Below are positions 41,001-56,000 of a stretch of DNA of 64,000 bases, piece after piece. Below the pieces are notes generated by a model. The model was not told the DNA's origin. It searched no databases and saw only the letters and a program-made list of their open reading frames with translations. Source of the DNA: Congeria kusceri (lineage: Eukaryota; Mollusca; Bivalvia; Myida; Dreissenidae); contig CM051029.1 of assembly GCA_027627225.1 (NCBI GenBank), forward strand, positions 73,723,078-73,787,077, read 5' to 3'. Position 1 is the stretch's first letter. Every line of letters begins with the position of its first letter. The position numbers and the translations under genes are program-made.

Positions 41001-44000
41001 GTATTACATATACTTATGTAATGCGGCCTTGCACAAACATCAAGTATTATATATAATTATGTAAACAGCCAAATATCCAGTCTTACCATCCGTCCCTGAT
41101 CAAAGATGTGCCACGTGGAATGACACAGGCACACCTGTGTTACCAGTACATGTACATGCATATAGTCAGGTCCTGACAGTGTCTTGATTTCTTACACATA
41201 TTACTGGGGAGACCAACAGCACAGTCATGTTTGTTATGAAAGATAATGTTATCGTTTAGGCGAAAAAAATTATGTTTGTTTCAGGTAATATGCCCCCCCC
41301 CCCCCAAAAAAAAATAGGGTAGGTAGGGATTTATTTTTTGTATTATTTTTTTATTATTTGGGAAATGGTCAAATTTAAGATTCTAAAACTGAATGAATAT
41401 TCAAAACATATCAGTAATATCCTTAAACATTGTTTACAAGTGAAGGCTATTAAATCAAAACACGTAATTATCCAAAACATTTACTGATTGGAAAAAGGTA
41501 AATAAAACAAAAAATATCTCAGAAACTCAATAAAATGTTCTAAGGTCAAGGCTTTTTTTAGGGTAGGTCGGGTAACCTGAAACAAACATAATTTTTGTAC
41601 GCCTTATACTTGCAAACACAGGACCTGCAAATGTCTGGGATTTTGTATTTTCCTTATGAGCAGACATGAGCCCATAAAGGAAAACAGATAACTCCTCAAC
41701 ATTGCAAAGGTACCATGTTAGCACCATGTTAGCCCACCCCTGTTTGAAATGGCTCACCAAAACTAATAACTTCCAAACAGAATGAACACATTTAAGCCTA
41801 ATTTCTGTACTGAACCAAAAACAAAACTTTCACTTGAATGTAGATAATTTTTAATGTTTGAATAGATTTGACTGAAATCGTCTGTTTATTGTATAAGTTT
41901 GTCTTATGAATCTACTGGGATTAACTGGTCGATGTTGCAAAGTAGAATGATTTTACAATTACCATATGTGGCGTGGCGTGGGAAAACCGAACTTAATGCA
42001 TATGCGTAGTGTCGTCCCGGATTAATGCATGTGCGTAAAGTGTCATCCTGGATTAATGCATGTGCGTAAAGTGTCGTTCCGGATTAGCCTGTGCCGTCTG
42101 GGATGGCGGACTGCACAGGCTAATCCGGGACGACACTACGCACATGCATTAAGCCTGGTTTTCCCAAGACACGCCATATATATATTTATATGTGTGCATC
42201 TCTTATGTAACCGTGCCTATTCGGCATGCACTTTACAGAGGTTTCTTTTTGGGGTCAGTAATATCAGGGGTGTGGGACTATCTAAATTATTTACTTGCCC
42301 ATGGCCAAGTTCATTGCAAAAATCTACTTGTCCGCAAGCAGTCACTTGTCCAAACAAGAGACCCATGATGGCCCAAAGCGCTCACCTGAGAACTGGTACC
42401 GATGAAGACCATACTGTTGTGACAGGTTTGAAAATTAAGGTATCTGAACAATACGCAGAGGGAGATAGGATCAATTTTGATTTAAAACATCAGTTAGTGC
42501 ACTGGGCTAACTAAAGTATGAGTTGGGTAGTGGATGTGCGTTTTATTTGCTAATGGTTCTCAAATAATTTTTCTCAATACTCTTACCTGACCCCTTTTCA
42601 TTTAGTCATTGACAATTCTGGAAAATGCAGAAACAGGGGATTTTTATGTCTTATTCGCAAACAGTTTTGGAGAACTAGTTGCAATACGATAATTGCGATG
42701 GCTGTGCTATAAGGTAAAGTTTTGCTTTTTCTTTGATAATTTTCTGTCCAATGATAATAAATGATGTTAATGCAGGCTCTGAAGACATCAATATTGCATG
42801 TACAAATAACTGCATGTAAGTCTTGCAACTGTTGGAAATCTAATTTTATCCATCCATTTTTATGGTCATGCACAAACTGTGTAAGTTTGGTCAACATTGA
42901 ATCAAAAATTGTGTGTGCAAGCCAATCATTGATAACTTGTTGATGTTTATGTTTCCAAACACAAGGGACAATAACTCTGGTTTTTCTGGCAGTACAACAC
43001 CACTGGCCCTGTGTATATGAATTACAGAATTAAGACTTGTATCAGCTGTCTGTGATCTACTATTTTCTGGCAGTACAACACCACTGGCCCTTTGTATATG
43101 AATTACAGAATTAAGACTTGTATCAGCTGTCTGTGATCTACTATTTTCTGGCAGTACAACACCACTGGCCCTGTGTATATGAATTACAGAATTAAGACTT
43201 GTATCAGCTGTCTGTGATCTACTATTTTCTGGCAGTACAACACCGCTGGCCCTGTGTATATGAATTACAGAATTAAGACTTGTATCAGCTGACTGTGATC
43301 TACTATTTTCTGGCAGTACAACACCACTGGCCCTGTGTATATGAATTACAGAATTAAGACTTGTATCAGCTGTCTGTGATCTACTATTTTCTGGCAGTAC
43401 AACACCGCTGGCCCTGTGTATATGAATTACAGAATTAAGACTTGTATCAGCTGTCTGTGATCTACTATTTTCTGGCAGTACAACACCGCTGGCCCTGTGT
43501 ATATGAATTACAGAATTAAGACTTGTATCAGCTGTCTGTGATCTACTATTTTCTGGCAGTACAACACCGCTGGCCCTGTGTATATGAATTACAGAATTAA
43601 GACTTGTATCAGCTGACTGTGATCTACTATTTTCTGGCAGTACAACACCGCTGGCCCTGTGTATATGAATTACAGAATTAAGACTTGTATCAGCTGTCTG
43701 TGATCTACTATTTTCTGGCAGTGCAACACCGCTGGCCCTGTGTACATGAATTACAGAATTAAGACTTGTATCAGCTGTCTGTGATCTACTATTTTCTGGC
43801 AGTACAACACCGCTGGCCCTGTGTATATGAATTACAGAATTAAGACTTGTATCAGCTGACTGTGATGTACTATTTTCTGGCAGTACAACACCGCTGGCCC
43901 TGTGTATATGAATTACAGAATTAAGACTTGTATCAGCTGTCTGTGATCTACTAGCTCATCTGAACAGAATCTCAAAAGTATTTTATATTGAAATAACTTT

Positions 44001-47000
44001 TTTTCGATAAAATATCATAAATTGCTGTGAGGTTTTGAGCAAAAGCTTGATATATGAAGCAAACATACAAAGCGTCAAGTTAATAATTATGCAAAAACCT
44101 ATGTATTTACTATGTAATATTTATTAGAACGATGATTTATATTGACCCAGAATATTGTGATCCTCATTTCCGTGTCTAATCCTAAAATATAAGGTTTCAG
44201 TTCATCTTGTATTTAACTATCAGGCTCGACTTGTTTTGTAAAAACGGGGCCAGTGTTTTTTTCACCTTCGTAGGAAAGGTGGCGGGGCCCTTCAGATGGG
44301 GAATTTAACAGCAAAAGGGGATTTTTGTTAGAAAAGCATTATTACATGTTTATATTCTACTTTGTTATAAAACATTAATCAATTGTTTTGCCACGAACGA
44401 TATATAATGCACTGAATTGGTTTGATGAAAAATTTATGGGATTGTTTACGAAAACAACTCTATCTTAGTCAAGCTTACATTCTCATGGGAATTTTAAGGA
44501 AGATATAAGGGAAAAATATCAACTTTTAAACTTTTGGCCCCAAATTGGCCATAAAAAAACCCACTGAGGGCCTGATGTGAATGAGTGCACTGGATATATA
44601 TGACTATCTGTGTGAACTGACCTTCCAATGTTTCTCCTCTAACTGGTAATACTTCTGGTACGCTGACAGTGCTGCAACAGAAACACCGAATGTAAATGGC
44701 CTAGTAGATGAATATCAGAGAAGCAAAGCAGTATCATTGTTTTAAAATGAATGGCAAACATGCGATAAAAAAGCAACTGGTTTGTAACAACATTTCAGAA
44801 GATTTCTGACCAGTTTCAGATGTAGCAAGTCTTGACCAGAATTGGAACATATGAGGCGTGGCTTGGGAAAACCGGACTTAATGCATGCGCGTAAAGTGTT
44901 GGGACGTCACTTTACGCTTTTATGGCATTTTCTGTTTCAAGGAAGTCTCTTCTAAACATAAATCCACTGAGGGCAGAAAGGGTCGTCCCGGATTAGCCTG
45001 TGCGGACTGCACAGGCTAATCTGGGACGACACTTTACGCACATGCAATAAGCCTGGTTTTCCCGCGACATGCCTAATATATTTATCAAAATCTCTATAAA
45101 AAAAATTCTTGATATCAGACTTGTTTTCAGGTGTACAGGCCCAATAAATTCTGTCAAGATTTGTAATGGGTACCGGTATTCCCTTTTTTATTTTTATGCG
45201 TATTTTCCAAATTTGAAATGAGTATTTATTCCCAATTCTCCGCACATATAGAGCCCTGACTGTGTCCCCATTCTCACCTTTCTCATACTGTTCCAGCAGC
45301 AGTAGAAGGTGCCCCAGTCTACAGAAGATGGCCGGCTCAATGGCGGGCCTGCCAGACTTGTCCCTTTTGGCCTGTCTCACAGCCGCCTTGATTACGTACT
45401 CATAGAACTTCACTCCCTGTCAATGAAACCAACACAGCAGCATGGGGAACTGAATTCAGAGGGACGTATTCACAGATTTTCAAATTTTAATAAAATGTCA
45501 TCTCGAATAAATATTATGTAAAGAACAAGAGCTGTATCAGGACAGCACGCTTGACTATTCATACCTCTTTGTCAGAGTTATGGGCCTTGGTCAGTGACCT
45601 TACATTATGGCCCCAAAGATATGTATGTAGTTTTATCTGAAAATCTGTAGTAGTTACAGAGATAATTATGTACTTGCATGCAAATTTTAACCTGAATATT
45701 TCTAATTACAAAAAGGGGCCTAATTCTGCTAAAATGCTGGTCACAGTTATGGGCCTTGGTCAGTACATATAGAGATATGAACTTGTTTCACGCAAACTTT
45801 AACTAGAGCATTACGCCGACCTACGGGTGAGTAGAATAGCTCACACTATTTTGTGAATAGTCTAGCTAAAAAATCTCAAATATAAGGCACATATAGACAA
45901 ACATAAGATAAATTTATTTCCATTATGATTATAGTCAGCAGGTCTTTAAACCTTTTAAAGCTGGGGCTGAATATGAGGCGTCATGCAGAAGAAGCAAGTC
46001 TTTAAAATCATGCACTCCCCCCCCCCCCCCCAAATCGTTTGCCATATTTTTCCCCAAAACATAGGGCCTTCGCTCCATCTTCAGCATTTGAGAATAGTGT
46101 TTTTTTCGGGCCCATTTTGGGTTGAATTTCGGACCCATTCCGGGTTTAAAAAAATAATAATTTCCCCCTGTATTAACCTTAAAATTCCCTCATAATGTAA
46201 GCTTTATTTTGATGACAACTTTAGCAAAATCGGACAAAAATTGATTAAGATACAGGAATTTTCCTAAACAATCCCAGCACTTTTTTTATCAAACCAAGTT
46301 TGTGAGTTATTATTTGTGGCAAAACAAATGATTTATGTTTTACAACAAAGTTGAATATAAAAATGTGGTAATGCCTTTCTACAAAAACAATTCCCCTTTT
46401 GCCGTGAAATTCCCCGCCTGAAGGGCCCCGCCTCCTTTCCCCCAAAGGTAAAAAAAATGCTGGAGAAAAAGTCCTGTCTGACATTCAATGTGTTTGGTAA
46501 ATTGCCAAGGAATATGTTCATGTCTTATAAGTTATTAAGTTAAGACAAAGCCACCTACCTTTTCCAACAGCAGTTTAGTTTGTGCTTCATCTGGTTTATC
46601 TAACTTCAAAAATCCAAAGTGGCAACTGAAAAGCAAAAATGAAAATAATGATTATAACTAACAAACACACAATTTAGCAAAATGTTTGAGGCGTGTTGTG
46701 AGAAAACCTGGCTTAGTGCATGTGCGTCAAGTGTCATCCCGGATAAGCCTATGCATTTCCCAATGTAAAATCGGCCAAATTGTGAAAAGAATGTACAGGT
46801 AAATCTTGAAAAGAGAGTATCATTTTTCTTTCTTTAGCTGATAAATTGCAGTATATATCCAAATGTCATAGAGAACTTTTATGTTTTTGTTCTTTAAATA
46901 TTTCTTGATGAAATTTTCTTAACGATTATTATAAATGTGAAACCTAATACTGTAGCAGACAGAAACTAATTTTCGAATAGGGTAAAACCAGCCATATTAT

Positions 47001-50000
47001 GCATTGTGAATGAGTCAAGACATTCTGACCAGTAAGGCTTACAGCAAAAGACCTAAGTGTATCTCGATTATACACAAAGAAGTGGCGATATCAGAAAGCC
47101 ATACCTTTGAATTATTGGTCAGATCTTCACAACTGGGCCCGTATTCACAAAGCTCCTTAGGGAAAACTTAAGTAAATTCCTTAAATTCATAAAATTCCTT
47201 AAGTCTCTGGCTGTTTCGTGTATAGGTCTTTTAACATTAAAATGTTGTAAACGTGTAAATATTGCTTATATGTTTAGTATTGCAGTCGTCCTTGTACAGA
47301 ATTTCACTGGATTTCACATAGAAGATTTGATCTAAAATTTCCACTTAAGTACAACTTAAGTTAAGATTTCCCTTAGGAGCTTTGTGAATACCAGCCCAGG
47401 CAATGTAATTTTATTGCGGCAAACCAAATGCGTACTGCATACATCTCTAGATTGTCAAAGTCCTTGACAGTTTATGACGCCAGCACGAATATATATCCAA
47501 TGTGATATTTAGTTTCAAATTCAATTCCTTCTTCGTAGAATTTAAAAAATTTAACAGAATGATGTGTATTGTTTTTTGAGTAAACTTACTTAGGTATAAA
47601 ATTCTAGAAAACAGGAACATATTCAGGGATTTCAATAGATTTTACAGAGCAGGAGTCAAATGACCCCTGGGTCTGAAAATTTGAGGAGTCAAATTGAGTA
47701 TTGCAGGAGTCAAATTACTATACGCAGCAAATGGTAATGTTTGTATATACAATATTTTGCCTGTAGCTTTTTAAGTTAAAGCAACAAATTGTAGTCAACA
47801 GTTCTTTATTAAATAACTAAATGATAAACACATTTCAGACACAATCTTTATTCAATAACTAAATGATAAACACATTTCATGCACAATTTGTTTTCTACTA
47901 AACGTATGATCAGTTCATAATGACAATATACCGGTTATAAAAATGCATTTAGATAGACTAGTATTGCTGACTAACACTGACTATGTTGATCAAAGAAAAT
48001 AGCTGGGGAAAATTTTGACATTGCCAAGGGAATTGCTAAGGGAGTCACATGGGCTACTTAAGTGCAGATTTAGACTGGCAACCAGAATGGATTTGTAATG
48101 TGTAGATAAATAATTGACATGCTTCGTTAATGTACTGGGTAATGCATCTTTGAAATAAAATTTATCGTGTTTATGTTTTAAATAAACCATATTAAGGTCA
48201 TCTGCAATTTGTAATAGGAAAATACAATTAAACTTGAAATATTTTGTGAATAATAAATTAGTTTGGTTTTGTAATATTTTGTGGAGAATTAAATGGGTTG
48301 CCAGGCTATTATATCACCAGATCATTGAAGTAGACTGTACACATACATCATGCAATTCGCGTGGGAGTTGTTATGCAACGTGTAAGGTGTGAATAACAAG
48401 GACTATTATGTGCTTTGTCTGTAGAGAAGTTAAACAAAGGATGTTTTGACAGTCTGGTTAACAGGTGTGAATTGGTACATGTAACATCTTTGAAAGGGAC
48501 TTATTCTTTTAAAGCATATGGACTTAAAGTGCGACTTATATGTGGCTCAAAACATGACAATGTAAAAAAGTAACAAATGTGTCTTATATACCGATGCAAC
48601 CTATAGTCCGGAAAATATGGTATATATAAATGAAGTTTTATTATATAAGCAAAAATAATCTGGAACCAGAAAAGTCACAACAGTCATTTAATATGACCAC
48701 GTGGAGTTGTTCAGATTTAATTGTTATCTGTTTGTAACGGTGCTGAAGTAAATTTTATCCCGGACTCATAAACAAAAACAAACACAAGTTTGATGGCAAT
48801 TCTTTTAGGGGGGATTTTGGTCTGAAACGGGTGAAAAATATATACATTTTCTTTTGGAGAATGATGCAGAATTTCAGCATCAAACAAGATTCTGTGTTTT
48901 ATAAACACACATGCCCTCGTTGGTACTGGGTAGCTCATTTCTTTGTCCAAATTAGGTCAAGGTCAAAGTGAGGTTGGGTGATATGGGTGAATTGGGAACG
49001 GTCATAAGTAAAAGTGTGTAAATATCCAAGTGTTGTAGTAAGCGGTGTTGGTGCTAGACGAAACAGTAAAATCTAGTTAACCAAGAAATGGCACTTTGGA
49101 ATTATTATAAGTCCAAATTAGTTCAAGGTCAAGGTCAAAGCAAAGTTGGGTGATATGGGTGGATTGGGGATGGTCGTAAGCAACAACTATGTAAGTATCC
49201 AAGTGTTGTAGCAAGCGGTGTTGGTTCTTGACAAAATGGTAAAATCTAAATAACCAAGGAACAGCCCATTTGAATTATTTTAAGTGCAAATTAGGTCAAG
49301 GTTAAGGTCAAAGTGAGGTTCGGTGATATGGGTGGATTGGGAACGGTCATAAGTAACAACTCTGTAAATATCTAAGTGTTGTAGTAAGCGGTGCTGGTGC
49401 TAGACAAAATGGTAAAATCTAGTTAACCAAGAAATGGCACTTTTGAATTATTATACGTCCAAATTAGGTCAAGGTCTAAGTGAGGTTGGGTGATATGGGT
49501 GAATAGGGAATGGTCATAAGCAACAACTGTGTAAGTATCCAAGTGTTGTAGTAAGCGGTGTTGGTGCTAGACGAAACGGTAAAATCTACTTAACCTTGTC
49601 ACGGACGGAAGGACAGACAGGACGATCACTATATGCCTCCTGCATCAAGATGCCTGGGGCATAAAAATGGAGATCGAGACCCCTGTTTAATGTTTATATT
49701 TTACTTTCTGATAAAACATTAATGAATAGTTTTGCTACAAATAACTTAGATTAACTTGGTTTGTTGACAAATATCTGTGATTGTTTACAAAAACTCCCTT
49801 ATCTTAGCTAATTTTTGTGCGATTTTGGTCTTTTTTTTTCCAAAAATAAAGCTTACATTCTGAGGCGAATTTTAAGGTAAGTATAGAGGAAAAATATATA
49901 CTTTTTAAGCAGTGGAATTTCGGCCCCAAATTGGCCCTAAAAAAAACTGAATGGTCATGTCTAATAAAACAATACTTTTTACCAATGATTAATTCTAAAA

Positions 50001-53000
50001 TAGGTATATTCTGGACAACTGGCAATATATATGGTCCAGACTTGTGAACGTCTTTGAATGGCCTGGTCATTAAAGCTGCAGTCCATAGAATATAATTTAA
50101 TGCATCAAAAATTGGCATTAGTTCTTATGAACATAAATTTGTCTTATATCAAGCACATTTCAAAGATATTGTTTTCTGTACCTGCATTTTTAATATATGG
50201 CTGTTAATGTGTAAATTTGTATTCAAATAACCTCCTTTTTATTTTTGGAAATGATCAAATTTCATCATCACTTGAATAACCTTGATGCATTAATACATTT
50301 CCACATATAATCGTTTCATCTACATAAAAGTAGGGTGAACGGACCCAAGGCGAACGGGATTTAGGGCGAATGGAACAAAGGGCGAAGAGAATTTAGGGCG
50401 AACTGACCCCGATTCCATTTGGGTTCCCCCTGCTGCCCCTCCGGGCTGGTCAACACAGAAAATATTGAATATCTTTTGAAACTCAATATATTTTTGTGAG
50501 TATTCAATGACAAATGAATAAACTATGCTTAAAAACCGCAATACATTGCATTGGAATAAAAAAAAATATAGGATTTAGCAAATTTTTAGAAAAAAATCAT
50601 CAAATTGAACTAGCTTTCCACCCTGCTCCTTTTTAGCAGCACTCTGTACCGTTTTAGGTCCTAGATCTTTCTCTATAAAATGTAATATTATGATACCCTT
50701 TTAGCTTAACATGAATAATAAAAAAAAAAAAAATAATGACCCATTTGAAATACTAAGTGTGACATTAGGGTTACCAAAACTGGTATGTCACAGTAGCAAC
50801 CACAGAAGACCTGATATGCCCATTAGAATTTACCAATATCGTAACAATTTTCAAAGGGTCATTGTATTCTTTAAATTATTTCAATACGTTGTATTCATGC
50901 AATATTAACAAAAGTTATATATAATTAAAGCTAATAAAATAACCTTTCCAATGATATAAGTGACTTTGCACATTGTTTATTGTGTGTTTATTAAAATTAT
51001 TGATAACTTATGTGCTTATTGGCAAATCTGCTCTCCCGATATAGAGCGAGTGCCCGGATGCATTTTTGTAAACATGTGTAATTTTAAACTGATATGCGAC
51101 CGTAGTTTCGTAACATATGTACATGATTTTTAATTGACAAATCAAATAAAAGATTGATGTTTACAATGATGTAAGCCGCTTAGTTCTACTACAAAACATA
51201 ATTGAGAAACAAAGCACCAAAGTTACACAATAATGTACCGAAAACTGTTGTAAATGTGTAAAAGCGGCATATACTGTTAAAAAATTCAATTTCTGCTCGT
51301 TAAAATGGTATAAAAAGTGTTAAAATCGAGTAGAAATTGACGATCGCATTGTGATTCGAAGTTGCGGGGTCACGAGGTCACGCGCTTGAGAAAAAAAAAC
51401 CACTCGACGCCATATTGGAAAATTCCCATTGTTAACTAGCTGTAACGGAATCGATAAATATATCGATATAACTTCTCGAAAAAGGTAATTATTGATTGAA
51501 AACATATACAGTAATGTTTTTGTTTTTTTATTTAATTCAAAATTGCAAGGTTTTGATGGGTTTTGTGTTATAACAACGGAATGCATTTTTACTTTCAGTG
51601 AACGCCTTTTTTTCGCATGCTGATAATTTGTGACCTGCTTGTTGACAATTCATTAGGTTTTTAACTTGATTAATCGTTTTAAAAAATATACATATATGTT
51701 ATAAAATAGTTTTCAATACAATGTATTCAAGGTAAAATAATGTTTTATGGAATAAAATCATGTTCATGCCCTTAAGAAAACGTCGACCAATGCTGGATTT
51801 GCAAACATATAGGCTTGGCTTGAAAATTGTTTATATATACCGGACGTTGTATTTTTCGGATCATATAACAACAATCAAATTATATGACGTTTTTTGAACA
51901 AGAAAGTTTATTAACATCATTATACATTCATGAAATGAAGATATATTATTTATGCATGTATTATGCTTTGATATTTTAATTGCTGTATCATGTTTGTTTA
52001 ATACAATACCTTTCACTATTTGGTATCAATATTATGTTTAGGCTATAACTAGCAGTATAACAAAACACATAATTTAATATTTTATTCTTATTTCAGAAAC
52101 ATAATAGACGAGGCATAATGCAGTATGACAGAGACAAACACCCTGGTCCTTTCTGTCAAGAACATAATGTGAAAAGTTCATGTCTGACCAACAGTGATGA
52201 GACTCGTGCAGAACTTCCCAATTTGAACATAAAAAAATGGACTTGTTTCTTCATATCATTGGCCTTTGTTTCTGATGTATATATATCTGATGAGTTTTTA
52301 AACTTGTATGACTAAATCATTGATACATTGTTTGATTTAGTTCACAGGGGTCTCGATCTCCGTATTTTGATTCCCCTAACGAAAAAGGATACATTTTCCC
52401 CCCATTTCAGACCAAAATTCCCCCTAAATGAACTGCCATCGAATTTGTTTTTGTTTTGTTTAAGGGAGTAATTTTTGGGGATCAAATTTACTTAAGCACC
52501 GTTACAAACGGTTAACGATAAAATCCGAAGAACACCACATAGTCATGTTAAATGGCCGTTTTGACTTGTCTGGTTCCAGATTATTTGTGCGTTCATAATA
52601 AAACATCATTTATATACAGTAAACTGCTAGCTTACAGGGCCCTCAATCTACGATTTTTGCCGCCGAATATCGGCCCCATTGCCCCACCTGAAAAGTATGT
52701 TTTTTCCCCTAAAAAATGGAAAAATTCCCCATTGAAGGTCTGCAAAAAAAATGCAAAAACATTCACAGGAAACCTAGTTAAAATGCCAATAATCGTCCGC
52801 ATCATAAGTATAGCCGTTTTGGTCTAGATCTCTACATCACTAATATTTCATTGACACATGTTATGTGCGATAAACAATAAACCGATCCATTCAACATCAA
52901 AGTGCAACAGTTTGACGTCATAAGCTTATTAAGCACAAAAATCATAGCTCAGAATCTACCAAAACTGACTGAGGGCCCTAGCTTATTTGCCGGGAACCGT

Positions 53001-56000
53001 AATTTCTGTTTTGGGAAAATGGCTTATGCTTAAAAGTTATAAAAACAGGTGAAGCAAAAAGGCACAAATACAGTGTCTTACAGTCAAAAATACCAGTTTA
53101 TTACTGTATAAGAATTAGTATAAGTAGTTTAACAAAATTAATTAAGGTAAAAAAATGGAAGTTACAAAACGATTTCAAAAATCGAAGTGAAAAACTATTA
53201 AATTGCATGAAAAATTATCTGTTGCACTGCTCCACCTTATAATGGTCAAGTGGTAGATGGTTAAAGTTTGACTAGTTCATATAATATTCAATTTATTGGT
53301 AATCTTCATGAATAAAGTTGTCAGGTAAAGAGTTAGACTAAATAAAGTGATTTGAAAACTATATTTATTTTTGACTCGTTTGCCAAGTGGAAATTTCCCC
53401 TTCTGTGTAAAACGACGCTAAAATTCCCCCACCTGAAGGTATAGGTACTCTTCCCCCAAATAAGAGAGAGACCCCTGTGTCAATGAAAAATAAACCTTAC
53501 CTGCGAACAGTCCAAATTTATAATGGGTAATTCAACAGCATTTTAAAAACCTTCTCCATTACTATAAAATTTTATTTTAAAATGTGTTAATACAGCAAAA
53601 AGTACAATACAAATATGAAATAGAGCTTAATTTGGGTGCAGGATGAAGCGTACCATTTCCGAAGCGTACCAGTGCCTAAGCGTACCATTTTAGGATGAAG
53701 CGTATCACCCCTGTAAACATGTTTTTACAATTTATGTTGTTCGCACCCTGCTGATAAGGTATGAAAACTACGTGTCGATAAATAGTTGTTTATATGGACT
53801 TTATAGGGACAATCTTAGCCTGGTTTTAATTAATTGAAAAGTAAACAAGACATTGGACAATTTAATAGGAACATTTCAAACAGTTATTAATCAAAATCTT
53901 AAAATTGATCAAGATTGATTTTATTTGTTTCATATTTTATTAAAACATATTTTGGTACTAAAACGTTAATTTTTAATGGTTTTAATTTAATTAAATTACT
54001 TTTATATAACGCATCTAAAATAACATAAAACAAAGCACATATAATAAAACAATGGTGCACTTTTCATATCATTTATTGTATTTCTTTAATCTTATAAAAT
54101 TACATCTCATAGTTTATTTCAGTCTCATCAATCAACATACATTTCAAATTAAAATCTCGATAAAATGTACATTATGGCCACTCATTTTTAGTTACAGGAG
54201 ACTAGTATTCAGTACAGAACTTTTATTTTAACTAAGTACACATACAAAGTTATTAAACGATAACTATTCCCATCATATTTCTTGATGAGTGCCCAATTTA
54301 ACTTATTTTGGATAAACATCAACCAAGTAACGTGTTCAATAATAATACGGGCAAAAGCCCGCCGCAAAGCAGCCGGCGCTGACGGCTTATACGTATCAGT
54401 TTTTGGATATACCTATGCAACCCATTTTTTTTCTGCCTGAATCGTGACACCGGTTTTCGCGATCTTCAGTTTTGGTTTTGAATTGCAGTAAAATAAGGGA
54501 CCGACACATGCCAATTTCAATGTGTATACATACGTATGTAAAAGAATAACATATTTTCACTTGATTTGTTCCGTATTATCCTCAATATTTCCACAAAATA
54601 GGTTTTATCGCACGTTTCCCCATGTAAACAAATGACCGGTTTGCCAATAATAACAACAAATTTGCCAATAATTGCTCTCAAACACAACCAGTCTACCACA
54701 GCATAGAATATTGAGTGACGTCACTGAGGTTAGAAAACACTAAATCAAAGCCACATTTTCTGGCATCGCTCGCCACTTTTCTTTGGTTCCGATATTGTTT
54801 TTCATAATGTCTTAGTGTAAATATGTTATGCATTTTAAGCATGTACGAGCTAAAATACACTGATGGGAAGCAAATGAAAATGGCCTCAAGTTAAAACGGC
54901 CCAGACTGGTTAAAACTGATCCAGTTATTAATACGTGGTCAGAACGGCTCCATTTGTAGCTGTTTTCAGAGTTTTAATTTGAGTACAAACAGTCAACACA
55001 AAAATATTATGTTTGTTTACTTTAGTTTATTACATAACAAGTGATAAGATGCACAAGAAGAATACAATAATGTGAATGTAAACTGTAGAATAATCATATT
55101 TTAGAAAGAAATACATAAATAATCATTATTTATTTATTTGTTTTTTTTGTTTGTGGTTCTGTTGCTGATGTTATTTTCTAAATTTGTGTGATCTATATAT
55201 TTAGAAAATAACAGCAGTAACAGAACCACAAATAAAAAAATTATTATTATTTATGAATTATAAAAAAAAAAAAAAAAAGATTCTCGGAATATAAAAGTAT
55301 TTAGTAAACATTTGCAACTTGTATTATTATATGCCAAGTCATAATAAAAAAAGATATGTCAATAGTGATCAGTATTGTTCTACATTCGTATCGATAACTA
55401 AGAATTCATTTAAAAATGAATGGATTTTCAAAGACATTTTAAGCCAATGCTTATTGTTGTCCTAACAATACTCTAGTGCTTGATAAATTTACTTTTTTCA
55501 TCATTACATCTGCTTACTTAAAATCATTTATGTCTGTGTCTTTCTACATAGTTTTCTCTGCCAAAACACTGACACATTTTTGTGTGTGACGCACTTCTTG
55601 TGTGCGGATAAAGTAAATATTTGGCTAAAAGAATAAACTGGCTCAGAAGAACAAAACTATGCATAAACTGTAAATTAATTATATTGCACAGTACAATATA
55701 CTTTTGACAGTTAACATGTAGTTGCAAGACCATGACGAATACTGTTATGAATGGTCTGTTATTGAATATGTAGAAAATAGATTATTGTTCGGTATTGATG
55801 TTGATACAAGATTCTTATTATGTTTGTTGTACCGTTAAAACACACTGATTTTATTTTTGTTACTAATATTCAGACAGTACCATATTGTGAAAACATTGAA
55901 GATGTTTGCATAACTGAGATGAACTTGCAGGTATAGAGGGCAAATTTTTATTGTTGTCCTTCGTTTTCCTACTTCAACATGTATATAGGATCATTTCAAA

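Noticed and set aside
38185..41065. Repeated TATATATA boxes as possible promoters
   Set aside because: They belong to every 43-bp satellite unit and have no associated gene start.
51399..51425. ATGGCGTCGAGTGG on the minus strand, looks like a start codon
   Set aside because: The frame ends after 11 codons and has no UTX similarity.
52118..52315. 65-codon frame beginning [11 protein letters not shown]
   Set aside because: Follows a good acceptor but no family match, and other frames in the same piece look equally coding-like; kept only as part of the speculative plus-strand gene.
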